From the NCBI RefSeq assembly GCF_002878395.1, contig NC_061121.1, positions 133,533,893 through 133,597,892 on the forward strand: DNA of 64,000 bases, written 5' to 3'. Below are positions 47,171-58,860 of this stretch, in pieces (the first letter of the stretch is position 1; every line of letters begins with the position of its first letter). The stretch comes from Capsicum annuum. Taxonomy: Eukaryota; Streptophyta; Magnoliopsida; Solanales; Solanaceae. A program made the translations under genes and the position numbers. Under the pieces are notes generated by a model. It saw only the letters and a program-made list of their open reading frames with translations, ran no database searches and was not told where the DNA came from.

Positions 47171-47559
47171 TATTACCAATTTCTTCTTCATCTCTTTCTC
47201 CGTAATAATATTTATTTAAGTCACAATTGTGAATTAGACTGGGATTGTTCGCTGTGGAGGCTTTGATGGCCATAGGACTTGTTTGTGATAATTATGATCT
47301 TTATGTCGTTATTTTAAGTTGAAGTTGCTTTATATTGTTGAGGTTGATTCTTATTCACTATTTTAGCTTCATGTTATTGAGTTTAGGGATATTATTATCA
47401 TATAACTCAAATGGTATTTTGTTATGCTTGTAGGTTATAATTTCACTTAGTTTTGTCAATCTAGTGCGAAATTTTTATTTATTTTAGTTCTAGTATGTTG
47501 TTTGTAGCCTAATCGTTGTGGTTTTGATTTTGTTTGGGTTCACTTTTAGTTTTTAAAAA

Positions 47560-48390
47560 ATAACTCTAGTTGTTCAAGTTTGCATCTTTATTGCATAGTC
47601 GAACCACTTCTAAATATTTTCTTGACCTTTAATGTGAATGGAAAAAATAAAGTCGGTTTATAAACTAAAATTTCTACCCGAAGATCCTTTTATTTGTGGA
47701 TTAATTGTTGTGGTTTTGATTTTATTCGAGTTCATTTTTAGTTTCTTTGTAAAATTATTTTAATTCAAGTTTTTCCCTTTGGGTATGCAGTCAAACCGCT
47801 TCTAAATGTTTCTTGACCTTTAATGTCAATGAAGAAAAATAAAGTCGGTCTATAAGCCAAAATTTCTACTCGATAATCCTTTTATTTATGGATTAATCAT
47901 TGTAGTTTTGATTTTATTCGGGTTCATTTTTTGTTTCTTTGTAAAATAAATTTAATCCAAGTTTTTTCCTTTTGATACATAGTCAAACCGCTTCTAAATG
48001 TTCCTTGACCCTTAATGTTAGTGGAAAAAAATCAAGTTGGTCTATAAGCCAAAATTTCTACCCGAAGATCCTTTTGTTCGTGGATTAATCGTTGTGGTTT
48101 CGATTTTGTTCGTGTTCATTTTTAGTTCTTGAAAAATGGCTCTAGTTTTTCAAGTTTGCATCTTTATTGCATACTCAAACCACTTCTAAATATTTCGTTA
48201 ACCTTTAATGTCAATGAAAAAAATGAAGTCGGTTTACAAGTCAAAATTTCAACCAGGAGATCCCTTTGTTTGTGGGTTAATAATTGTGGTTTCGATTTTG
48301 TTTGGGTTCATTTTTGGTTCTTTGAAAAATTGCTTTAGTCCAAGTTTCTCTTTTGATGCATAATTAGACTGCTCCTACGCGCACCTTGAC
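47560..48390. repeat. ~195-bp tandem array in the 3' LTR, about five units
   Basis: CTTCTAAAT landmarks near 47607, 47798, 47991 and 48185 and a diverged CGCGCACC unit near 48371; homologous to 23385-24990. Confidence 0.9.
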
Positions 48391-49689
48391 CCATAATGTC
48401 AATGGAAAAGATGGAGTTGGTTTATAAGCCAAAAGTTTTGACCCTAGGATCCCTTTATGACTTTATGAGGAGTTTACTTTGAACTTGCAAAAGAGAGGAA
48501 GGAGGTGGAACAATATTGGTCAGTTAATCTGTCTCTTCTAAAGCACTATCTAAACTCGCTTTAGAATTTGAATTTTTAGTTGAAGGTTTAATCTGCGCAT
48601 TCATGTTGAGCTAAATCGTAAAAATTATACATTTTTATGAAGTTCGCTCAAAATTCATTCTTATATTGTTAAATAATAATATGTTCTAAAACGTTTGTTT
48701 CAGTCTTGGTGTGTTGCTTTCTCTTTGTCTTTATTTTGAAGTTGTCTCTATGTCCTAAGTGATATTTTTCTGTTTATTCAAGTTAAAATGTGAAAGTCTT
48801 TGAAATTTTGTTACTACTTTCAAATTGATTCTAATCTTCCTTTTTTATTTTTTGTTTAACATGTAAAATGTTGAGTCCAAATGGACTCTCCTCATATGCA
48901 TTTCGATGGTGGGCCATATTGTCGAGTTCCCTTTCGAGTCATCCTCTCGAGCCTATAAAACTAGTCGGATTTTTGGAGAAAGAAGTTGTCGCCAATGGGA
49001 GAAAATGAGGTTAAAGTTATTTTTTTCTGGTAGCTAAGAGACATGAAAAGTCTTATTTCTTTTATTACTTTATTTATCATTATGCATTTAGTTATTTATT
49101 TATTCATTTGGGCCTCAAAGCCAAAGTTGTAAATTAATACAGGTAAAGTCGAGTACAGGCCAAAAAATCCAAAGGATAGTTTAGGACAGGTTATGGACCA
49201 AAGCCCAATATCTAGATTAGGACAGGTGAAGATGGGTCAAAAGCCAAATTAGATTAGGACAGGGCTAATAGATTTGGGCTTAAGAGCCTAAATCGCTTAT
49301 TTCTTCCCCCTTCCCCTTTTTTCTATGTTTATTTGCTATTTGACTTTAATTTGCTTAGAACTAGTTAGATTCCCTACAAAGTCGTTAAAAACTGATTTTG
49401 CATAAAACTCAGAAAAAATATTCCTTAAGCAATTTCTTTTCAACAATCATTTTTTCTTTAGAAGTTAGTCAAAAGAATCATTTTCAAACAGTCCGAATAA
49501 CCGCAAGTTCGTGTTCATTTTAGGTGCCTTAAAAACCTTTATAAAATGTTAATGAGAACCGCTTATCTAGAATTTCTAAACTTAAATGATTTTTTATATT
49601 TTCAAATCATTTAAGTAATTATGTTTTCTTAATTCTCCTAAATAAATTAAGTGGTGACTCTAAAAGTCATATTTTCGCAAAACAACCAC

Positions 49690-50223
49690 CTCTTGAATAG
49701 GTGGTTTCAAACAATGTTGGTGTTTGATGTCCGGAACACTTCCTATTCAAGCTAAATTTTATGAGTATAAATCCCGAGTGGAAACCCCACAATATCTACA
49801 ATAGTCCATCTTGTGACTCTTTTAAATCTCTGCAATACTGAATTCAATGCCTCAACCTGTGTATCTATCCAATCAACCACAATAATGACTGAAAAGGTAT
49901 TGTTGGCTCCCAAAAATGCATATCACAGGTGAGAAGGGAGGGCCTTCAATTCCAACACTGGTGACTCCTCAATAGATGGTCGATCTGGTGAAGTCGCCCT
50001 ATTCTTCAAGTCAAGATCTAGCTTTTTTTAGGCATAAGAATAAGGACCTCTGTCATAGAGTGCACTCACCATATCATCATATTCATCAATTCTATCACTA
50101 TCCAAGTTTATGATCACTGCCACTAGTGCCTCAACACCAAGTCTCTCCTTAATAGGAACACTTACTACATCTTCCTCAATAGTATCTATTACACACTTAA
50201 ATATCTTTCGACTACCACATTGA
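49690..50223 (-). pseudogene. Athila protease-RT linker, broken
   Basis: Minus-strand text includes ESPVLELKALPSHL, YAFLGANNTFSVI, DWIDTQVEALNSVLQRFK and, just before the insertion, KPPIQE, the Athila segment between protease and RT. It joins VVKKEI at 21974 once the Tat/Ogre-like element is removed. A frame change lies near 49740. Confidence 0.8.
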
Positions 50224-50580
50224 CTAACCCACATTAAAAGTACCATGTTCGTCATTGAGCCTGGATTTTATATGTCCTATCTTTATGTCAACCAATGCCC
50301 TACTCGTGGCTAGGAAGGGCCTTCCAAAGATAATAGGAACATCAAAATTCACCTCACAGTCAAAGATCACGATATCAGCTGGGAAGATAAATGAAGCTAC
50401 CTTTACCAAAACATCACACAATATACCAACCGGTTTCTTCATAGTCCGATCAGCCATCAATAATTTCATTGATGTTGAAGTAGGTATCCCTAACCCCAAT
50501 TGTTTGTACACTACTAGCGATATTAATCTTATGCTAGCTCCCAAGTCACATAATGCTTATGAAAAATTTAGAGACTTAAT
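50224..50580 (-). pseudogene. Athila aspartic protease, mostly open
   Basis: Minus-strand text CDLGASIRLISLVVYKQLGL, then STSMKLLMADRTMKKPVGI, LCDVLVKVASFIFPADIV, DVPIIFGRPFLATSRALVDI matches the Athila retropepsin throughout. The active-site triad is D-L-G, as is usual in Athila. The open stretch from 50544 covers most of the domain. Stops lie on both sides, so it is not part of an intact polyprotein. The plus-strand frame at 50255-50698 is its shadow. Confidence 0.88.
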
Positions 50581-52827
50581 AGTGCAAGGAATAGTGAAGG
50601 CTCTGGGTCCTCTTCTTCTCAACCAAACACCGGGAATAAATAGCACTATAATGGTGTATATTTATCAGTGGGCTCAAAATTCACCATCCGCTTCTTAGTA
50701 ACTAGATCTTTCATGAACTTTGCATAGTCCGACATATGCTCTAATGCTTCTATAAGAAAAAAATATTAATAGACAGTTCCTTCAACAATAATATGAACTT
50801 CTGATACTTCTCTTCCTCTTATTTCTTTTTCAACCTCAAAGGAAAAGGTGGAGAAATATTAACAGACAGTTCCTTCAACAATGATATGAACTACAAGCTC
50901 GACTTTTTTTCCCATACCTTTATCCTTCTCAACTCATCTATCAACACTCATCGATTTTTGTGATGACTCACCACTAGTCACCAACATTTCTGATCCCTCT
51001 TCGGCTACATCATCAATATCAACAACATCATGCCATACCTTATCAAATACTGATATAAGAGGATCAATAGTAGCCTTTCCACTTCAAGTGGTGATGTTTA
51101 GGTAGTGATTGTCGTTCTTTGAATTATTCAAGGTATTACTATATAAGAGTGCTCAAATAATATTGATTAAAAGTTGCTGACATTTGACCAGACCACTGCT
51201 CAAGCTGTTTAATCGCGGTAGCATGCAATTCAACTTTCTAGATCAGACCCAAAATATCTACCTTGATATCCTTAAGGCAACTCTCTTGATTTTCTAAAAC
51301 CTTAACCAATAAGTCAGGTATTCTTCCATCCTCAAATCAGTATCACGGTTCCTCGGAGGAACAATACACCACCCTTTTCCTTATAGTCATCCTTTTGCCT
51401 CCAGTCACCATCTCTTTCTCTACTCTAATCCCTATATTTGTCCCCATAATAGTTTTAACCTTGATTTATTTTCCTCGAGTTTAAAGTGTCTTAATTATAT
51501 CCTTGGTCGTTGGCTCAAAAACCCACTATCTCCCTGTCCAGGTACTTCACCTTTTTCTCAATATCTGAATTATATCGCTTAGGAGCTTTAACTTATGTGC
51601 CCACAACATTCACCTTTTTTGAACTTAGAGTTGAATTACTTGGTTAATAACCCATTCTCCATCCTCAGCTATGCAATATCTTGAGCTACTATATCATCTA
51701 TGATTCTCTTCTAGCTAGAAGAATCAATAGCATAAATACCAACTCCTCCTTTTACCTTTTGAGTATGTCACCTTTGGTTGGTCGTAGAGACCAGGTCCAA
51801 AAATTTTCAAAGCTAAATCCCATCGCATATTCATAAACTCCACCAGTAATAGTATCCACAACAACTTTAGTATTGGAATTCAAGGCTTGATAAAATATCT
51901 CATTCAAATTCCTCCACAAAATCCTGTGATTGGGCACCATTAATAATTTATCTTGAACCTCAACCATGTATCATAGAATGGTTCGGAATGGAATTACCTA
52001 TAATTATATATCTCATTCTTTAACTGCAGCATTCTAAAAGGTGAGAAGAATCGATCCAAGAACTATTTCTGTAACTTATTTCAATTAGTAATGGACCTAC
52101 AAGGTTATTCCCTTAGCCATAATGTCACTTCCCCTGCCACGGATAATAGGAAAAACCTGAGTCTCAAAGCTTCCTGACTAACCCTAGGTAAATTATACGA
52201 AGTGCCAACCCTAACAAAATTCATGATGCTCATTTTTGCATCAGTAGTCGGCAAACCAGCAAACACACCCTTCATATTAAACATCTAAATCATAACACTT
52301 ATAATATCAAACTTCACTCCTTGGGGTAATTCAGGAGGAATGATAGGTCCTGTCTCAATAGGATTGACATACCCCACGTCTTCTTTCAGATCATCATATG
52401 CTGGCAAGTACTGAAAGGGTGGGGGTACTTGGACTCTAGCTCTTCTACCTCTGTTGAGTTCTACTTGAAGCTTTTCTTTCTGTCTCTATCTTTTCTCTTG
52501 AGCTACATAATGAGCAGTTGTATCCCTTCTTGCATTCACTTTATGTAGTAACCACACAGTTATTTGCGTAGTTATCTCATGAGCACCAAGCAAAAATGGA
52601 GGATTCAACTCAAGTGGATCATCTTAAGGCAGCTCATAATGAGCTTCACGACCATGTTCCGATATCCTACTATTCTGTTGTAGGGTTCTTTCAAGATATA
52701 GATCAGGTGGGATCAAGGGATTTCCTTGAATTGTAGAACTGGGAATACATTGGCGTACACTCCATGAGTATCAAAAAATTAAAGCCAACAACCTCAACAA
52801 ACTCTGTCAATTAATCTGTATCGTATT
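50581..52827 (-). pseudogene. Athila gag, broken
   Basis: Minus-strand text in order: GNPLIPPDLYLERTLQQNSR, HYELP-DDPLELNPPFLL, then YDDLKEDVGYVNPIETGP and IIPPELPQGVKFDIISVMI, GLPTTDAKMSIMNFVRVG, LRFFLLSVAGEVTLWL, FLDRFFSPFRMLQLKNEI and FYQALNSNTKVVVDTITGG, typical Athila capsid blocks. Near 50700, YARFMKDLVTKKR precedes the protease. More than ten stops and several frame changes. Confidence 0.8.
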
Positions 52828-52849
52828 CCCTTGCAATGACGTCAAAATT
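52828..52849 (-). other. Athila primer-binding site, degenerate
   Basis: On the minus strand the sequence reads AATTTTGACGTCATTGCAAG, comparable with the TTTTGGCGCCGTTGCCGGGG PBS context of Athila elements, with several transitions. Confidence 0.65.
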
Positions 52850-53122
52850 TAATGTCGCCTAAAATTACACCTTTAATAAGTATAATGTAGTCGCTATCAA
52901 ATATATAACCTAACAAAGGTTGGGATCGAACCCACAGAGAATAAGCCAAACATGTCTCACGAATTTGCTGACGTAGCCGATAAAATATAAAAAAGTAAAT
53001 GGAGGGACTTTTTGAGAACAAGATCAATGGTACCAAATCTTAGTCACTTCGGTTGAAATCAATATGAGATTAATACTAGGACAGTATTACCCTTGACTTC
53101 CTAACTCTGTAGACTTATTATG
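52850..53122 (-). repeat. Athila 5' LTR, inner part (3' end of the LTR)
   Basis: Minus strand: CTCTGTGGGTTCGATCCCAA and following bases match the plus-strand LTR at about 7911-8003. The copy is cut at 53122 by the Tekay/Del element and resumes at 63280. Confidence 0.8.
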
Positions 53123-55634
53123 TGTAATACCTCGTAGTTTTCCTAGCTTGAAATCGTCTTAAGAAAGTTAGAAATTTCTTAGAAAGATAAATTCACTTTT
53201 GCACATGTGGTATTTTTAAGATTTTCACTTTTAGTCATGTGGGAAATTGAATTAGCTTTCCAACTATACCAATTTCATCAAAATCCGACATTGGAGGAGG
53301 AAGTTATGGCAAAAATATAGAAGGCAGTAAAAACTGTCCAGGTGCAACGGTGAGGCTGACGGACCATCGGACTAGCGACGAACCGTCGCCCACGACCGAC
53401 GCAAGGGAAACAGTGAGGCCACCTTCTAGATAAGGTGCGACAAGCAGGTTGACGTACCGTCAAACTTACGCGGACCATCGCCCAGGCCATCGCTACTTAA
53501 GCAGTAAGCCCCTTCCCTGGTCCACATATGATGGTCGAAATGATGGACCATCGCACGAGACATCGAAGGTCCAGATTTAGCAAATTAAATCCATTTTTAA
53601 AAGGGTATTTTGGTCATTTACCACCCACCTATATATATATATATCAAATTATACCCGATTTCAGCCATTTGGTTCATTATCACTTCACAACCAATATTAG
53701 GGTTTCACTCTAGAATTAATCTCCAAGAAAAAAATCCAATCTTCTTCAAGAACTAAGGGATTTTCAATTTTTCAAGTTTAAGAACATCAAGAATCTTAAC
53801 CGAGGATTGCATAGTGTTCATTCATGGACTTCTTTCATCCATGAAGTCCAAGAATCTATTTGCTAAATTCAAGTTATGGATTTTCTTTATGATTTCATGA
53901 TAGGGTTGTTCTTGTTCATATTGATAAATGAGAAATAGAATTCTACTCCATGTTGGGTGATAATTTCTATGTGGGTTTAATTATTGTAGATGTAGATTCA
54001 TGCAAACCTATGACTAAACCCTTGAATGATGAAACAAGAATGTGACCATGATGTTTAATTGTTGTACAATGATGTTTACATTTATCATGCCTACAATATG
54101 TTTAATTTAATGCCTAAATGAAGGAAAAGTGCCTAACTAGCATGTTGTCATGAAATCCCTATGTATGTACAAGCTTATGCCTATCATATATTTGATGAAA
54201 TGCTTCAGTAAATGAATTATGGTGATTATTATGTATTCAAGCAAGTCATGCTTTGTCAGTTTCCTTCTATCGAGTCCTGAGAGTACTTGTACCCAATATT
54301 AGCTGTGTGCCTAAAGTCATGTCATGTTTTTACGATACTCTCAGTCAAGCTATGAATCCTTAGACTTCAGACAGTCTTATGACTCAGGAAATCTCCATGA
54401 TCTCTTGAACTCAGTCAGTTGTCAGATATCAGTAGTATTCCATCAGTCAATGGAATTTAGTAACTTATCTCATGTTTAGTTCAGTAAATCATGCTCAGTG
54501 TCTATTCAGATGGGAGTAGAAATTTACACCAAGTGAACCTAAAGATGGGAACTCACCTGTTATATGAGGATGTGATTCTTAGAAGCAATCCTTGCATTCC
54601 AGAACTATGTAGCCAACATAGGTTGAGACATCATAGCCTACTATATGAGGGTAGATGGGGTGGCTTATCCTACCATATGAGGGTTCCCACCATTCTCATT
54701 AGAGTTACCTGTTATATTAGGCTTACTCATACGTTGTCCTTACCAGTGGCGTGGTATTAACACCCTTCCAATCAGGGTACCGATTGGACCCCAGTTCAAT
54801 TATTATAGCATATTTGGGGCATGTCGGTTAGATGACTACCTCCCACAGTCTTAGTATCAGTCTCAGTAAATGAACTCAGATAGTTCTTCAGAATTCAGGA
54901 CTGTCAGATACAGTCAACTCAGATATAGTATGGAACTCAGCTAGTTCCATTAGATTCAGGGCTGTCAAATACAGTCACTCATATTATCAGTTATCAGAAT
55001 TCAGTCATTAGTCATGTTAGTCATCAGCATACTTATGTTTATCACGATTTCAGATATAGAGACTATGTATGCATGCATACATTCTCCTGTTCATATTAGT
55101 CAGTTAGCCAGTATTGTTCATGCATATGAACCTCATGAATTCGGCCTACCTCACATGTATACCAGTACATTCAAAGTAATGACACATTTGTGCTATGGTG
55201 TCTTATACCATAGGTTCAGAGATACAAGCTCCAGAGCATCAATAGATTCAGATATCAGCAGTCAAATTTAGCAGTGAGTCCTCATCCTTCATGGACATGA
55301 TTATTTCTATATTATCTCATTAATGAGTTTATTAGCAGGAGTTAGCTAGGGAGATATCCCATCAACTCTTTACTCAGACAGTTCAGTCAGTTAGAGGCTT
55401 TCCATACTATTATGTTCAGATAGTTATTTCAGTTGTTTTGGGTATTTCATACCCCGGTTAGATGTTATGTTTTACTTCAGTTATGTGAACCTTATGGCCT
55501 TTGAGTTCATGATTCTGAATTATTCGGTATATTATGCAGTATACAGGTACAAATATCAGTCATAGGTTAGTTTGTAGTCCTTCAGGGTCATGAGCACCGT
55601 GTAGCATTTTGGGTACCAAATTTGGGGCATTACA
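53123..55634 (+). repeat. 5' LTR of the Tekay/Del element
   Basis: A GC-rich cluster of GAYGGACCATCG-like words (53340-53565) precedes a TATA run (53630-53644). Further on are short ATATGAGGG repeats (54550-54720) and CAGT-rich low-complexity sequence. It closely matches 60777-63274. Confidence 0.95.
53630..53644 (+). promoter_or_regulatory. TATA region of the Tekay/Del 5' LTR
   Basis: CTATATATATATATAT about 65 bases downstream of the palindrome cluster and before CACTTCACAACCAATATTAG; the 3' LTR has a shorter version at 61272-61283. Likely the U3 promoter. Confidence 0.55.
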
Positions 55635-55638
55635 AACT

Positions 55639-55650
55639 TGGTATCAGAGC
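55639..55650 (+). other. Primer-binding site, initiator-Met type
   Basis: TGGTATCAGAGC, an exact match to the common plant iMet PBS, four bases after the LTR. Confidence 0.92.
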
Positions 55651-55857
55651 TTAAGGTTCAATAGTGTCCTAGGAAGTCTGAAAGCCGCATTTAGTAGAGT
55701 CTTGTGCATGGGTGTATTGTGCACCATATTTATGTGCATGAGGCTATAAGATTTTTTAGGAACAGTTTCCCTTCTTTCAATATTCATGTCGTGCCAGTGA
55801 GTATAATCTCAAGTCAATCTCTCAGTCTAATCCATTTTTTCTTTTTATTTCAGAACA

Positions 55858-56990
55858 TGCCTCTCAAGAGAAGAACTCAGCTTGTCCAAGATAATTCCTT
55901 GGACAAATATATTTCTTGTAGAGTTCAGAGATACATTCACTACCCTTGCTCAGTCAGTTACTGCTCAAAATGAATGACCAGCTGTCATTCCGGCCAACCC
56001 AGTGGCCAATTCAGCTGCAGCCAATATTTAAGACTTTACCTGAATGAATCCTTCATTCTTTCTTGGGTCTAAGACAGACGAGGACCCTCAAAATTTTTTA
56101 GATCAGGTGCAGAAGGTTACAGACATAGTGAGGGTTACGTCTAGTGAGAGTGCTGAGCTAGCTGAATATCAATTGCAGGACGTGGCTCATACTTGGTTCA
56201 TGCAGTAAAAGTCAGAGAGGGCAGACGATGCAGGGTCAGTTGAGTGGGAGGGGTTTGCTTCAGCGTTCCTTGATAGATTCTTTTCCCTAGACCTTAGAGA
56301 AGCTAAGGTGCTAGAATTCATCAACCTCAGGCAGGACAATATGTCAGTGAGAGAGTATTCTCTTAAGTTTACTCAATTAGCTAGATATGCACCTCATGTG
56401 GTTGCAGATAGCAGGGTAAGGATGAGTAAGTTTATTTCAGGGGTGAATAATAGCGTGGTTAATGAGTGCAGATCTGCTATACTGAATAGTGACATGACTT
56501 TAGCCAGGCTCATGACTCGTGCTCAGCAGATAGAGAAGCAGAAGATTAAGATGAGGGAGAAGTAGAATAAGAGAGTAAAGACAGGTAGTTTCAACTTTGC
56601 TCAGCCTAAGTCAGAAGGAGAAAATCATTCTCAGTTTTATCCAAAGTTATCAGTTCCAGCTCCTTTTTCAGCCAGTGCTTCAGTTCCAAAGTTTAGAGAG
56701 GGTAACAAAGATAGAGAGCCAGGCTCTAAGTCCTAGGGCAGTGTTAGCAGTGCCTGTACCTATCCTCTTTGCCAGACTTGTGGCAAGCACCATCAAGGTA
56801 TTTGCAGAGCTGACAATGGTATTTGTTTTAGATGTGTCAAGCCAGGCAACAGAGCTAGATATTGTCCTCAGCCAGGTCCTCAGGGTCAACCGAATTACTC
56901 CTCAGTTCAGTTTGGTTGCCCAAATCAGTAGGGTGCCACCTCTAGTGCTACTAGTGGGAAACGCTAAATTATCTCTATGCTCTTCAGTCC
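55858..56990 (+). pseudogene. Tekay/Del gag, broken; zinc-knuckle His changed to Asn
   Basis: The ATG at 55858 (MPLKRRTQL) begins the gag. After a stop the text gives MNPSFFLGSKTDEDPQNFLD, then AELAEYQLQDVAHTWF, WEGFASAFLDRFF, LREAKVLEFINLRQ, SLKFTQLARYAPHVV and RLMTRAQQIEKQK (open 56308-56565). A Ser/Pro-rich part follows, then CQTCGKHHQGICRADNGICF. The CCHC knuckle at 56824-56865 reads CFRCVKPGNRARYC, with N in place of the zinc-binding His. Several stops (near 56030, 56206, 56563). Confidence 0.9.
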
Positions 56991-57017
56991 CTACAAAATT
57001 AGAAAAATTCTCTTGAT

Positions 57018-57735
57018 ATGGTTACCGGTATGTTACAGATCTTTCATGTGCATGTTTACGCTTTTCTAGATCCAGGATCTTCTTTGTCTTTTGTCACTCC
57101 TTATATAGCAGTCGATTTCAAAGTAAGTCCTGAAATTCTAGCAGATCCCTTTTCAGTCTCTACCCCAGTGGGTAAAACCATCATAGCCCGACGGGTATAT
57201 AGGAATTGCTCGATTATGATATTTTAAAAAGTCACCTTAGTAGACTTAGTTGAATTAGAGACGACTGATTTTGATATCATTCACAGCATAGATTGGCTTC
57301 ATTCCTGCTATGCCATAGTCGACTGTAAAAATAAAATAGTCCAATTTTAGTTTCTGAATAAACCTATCCTTGGGTGGAAGGGTAGTGTATCCGCTTTCAG
57401 GGGTTAGCTTATTTCCTACGTTCAAGCGCAGAAAATGATATCTAAAGGATATGTCTATCATCTTATTCTTGTTAAGGATTCCAGATCTTAGACTCCCAGT
57501 CTTGAATCAGTTCCAGTTGTAAAAGAATATTCAGATGTTTTTCCCTAAGATCATCTAGGAATTCCTCCCAAAAGGAAAATAGACTTCGGTATTGATCTTC
57601 TTTTGGATACTCAACCTATCTCTATTTCGCCATACAAAATGGCACCAGCAAAGCTCAAAGAACTAAAAGAGCAGTCGAAGGATCTCTTAGATAAGGGATT
57701 CATCAGACATTTCCCTATGGGACACACCAGTCTTA
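57018..57735 (+). pseudogene. Tekay/Del protease and pre-RT linker, broken
   Basis: The open part 57018-57227 holds VHVYAFLDPGSSLSFVTPYI with D-P-G at 57069-57077, a retropepsin active site, then PFSVSTPVGKTIIARRVYRN. After a stop come DFDIIHSIDWLHSCYAIVDC and later [41 protein letters not shown] and DLLDKGFIR (57520-57710), the RT N-terminus. A frameshift lies near 57715-57735, just before the next open part. Confidence 0.88.
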
Positions 57736-57738
57736 TTC

Positions 57739-58470
57739 ATGCACAAGAAAGATGGTTCTCTCAGAATGTGTATTGATTACCATCAAATCAATAAAGTCAC
57801 GGTCAAGAATAAGTATCTTCTTCCCAAAATCGATGACTTATTTAACCAACTTCAGGGTGCTAGCTATTTCTCCAAGATAGACCTCAGATCTAGCTATCAT
57901 CAGCTCAGAGTCAGAGAATATGACATTCCAAAAATAACTTTTCGTATATGGTATGGTCACTTCAAATTCTTAGTTATGTCATTTGGTCTTACCAATGCCC
58001 CAACCACTTTCATGGACTTGATGAACCGTGTGTTCAATCAGTACTTGGACATGTTCGTCATAGTCTTCATAGATGATATTTTGGTCTATTCTCGTAGTGA
58101 ACGAGATGATGCAGGCCATCTCAAAATAGTACTTCAGACTCACAGAGATCATTAATTATTCACCAAATTCAGTAAGTGCGAGTTTTCGATAAGATCAGTA
58201 GCATTCCTTGGTCATATCATTTCCAGTGATGGCATTAGAGTAGAACCTCAAAAGACTGAAGCAGTAAGAAACTGGCCTGACCTTGTCTCTCCATCAGATA
58301 TTAGGATTTTCTTGGGTTTGGCTAGATATTACAGGCGGTTTATTGAGGGATTTTCTTCTATTGCATCTTCTATGTCCAGATTAACTCAAAAGAAAGTGAA
58401 GTTCCAGTGATCAGATCCTTTCCAGAAGAGTTTTCAAGAGTTGAAGACTCGACTCACCTCAACTCCAGTT
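57739..58470 (+). pseudogene. Tekay/Del reverse transcriptase, intact motifs with stops
   Basis: The frame beginning [20 protein letters not shown] carries all RT palm motifs: [50 protein letters not shown], and the catalytic box F-I-D-D at 58066-58077. The thumb and connection follow: FSKCEFSIRSVAFLGHIISS, then ARYYRRFIEGFSSIA. In-frame stops at 58153 and 58408 fall where Gln and Trp are usual. It is the only RT in the window with both aspartates of the box. Confidence 0.93.
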
Positions 58471-58860
58471 CTAGCATTACCAAATGGTTCATATGGGTTC
58501 GTAGTGTATTGTGATGCCTCCAAAGTGGGTTTAGGTTGTGTCCTTATGAATTATGGTATGTCCATAGCCTATGCCTCTAGATAGCTTAAGTCCCATGACA
58601 AAAATTACCCTACTCATAATCTTGAGTTAGCATCCATAGTATTTGCCTTAAAGATTTAGAGTCATTACCTATATGGTGTTCATGTAGATGTGTTCACAGA
58701 TCATAAGAGTCTTCAGTATGTCTTTTCTTAGAAAGATCTAAATCTTCGTCAGAGAAGGTGGTTAGAGCTCTTAAAAGATTACGACATGAGTGTCCTTTAT
58801 CATCCGAGCAAGGCCAATATAGTGGCTGACGCTCTCAGTACACTGTCTATGAGTAGTGTT
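58471..58860 (+). pseudogene. Tekay/Del RNase H, stops
   Basis: Text YGFVVYCDASKVGLGCVLM with the D of YCDAS at 58513, then IAYASR, KNYPTHNLELASIVFAL, HYLYGVHVDVFTDHKSLQYV and LRQRRWLELLKDYDMSVLYH, then KANIVADAL. Stops at 58582, 58657 and 58729 replace Gln, Trp and Gln. The domain removes the RNA template. Confidence 0.92.

Larger units (their letters stand above)
21975..49684 (+). mobile_element. Tat/Ogre-like gypsy element, gag only, with nested insertion
   Basis: Paired LTRs (21975-26261 and 45717-49684), a PBS resembling tRNA-Arg type (TAGCGACTCTTTTGAAG at 26266), a polypurine tract (45700-45712) and perfect TSDs (ACCAC) define a complete element. Without the nested Tekay relative it is about 16.6 kb. 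Gag is present at 27550-28657 and 39780-40923. I find no protease, RT or integrase in the remaining 4.8 kb, which instead holds three minisatellite arrays. Long LTRs, an Arg PBS and this gag type point to the Tat/Ogre lineage. It is likely a non-autonomous member. Confidence 0.85.
45717..49684 (+). repeat. 3' LTR of the Tat/Ogre-like element (3968 bp)
   Basis: It starts TGTTGACACC and ends TTTTCGCAAAACA, followed by the TSD ACCAC at 49685. It retains the 470-bp segment with the TATA box missing from the 5' LTR. Its 195-bp array (47560-48390) has about five units. Confidence 0.92.

Noticed and set aside
50255..50698. 147-residue plus-strand ORF
   Set aside because: It is the antisense shadow of the Athila protease, which matches its family well on the minus strand.
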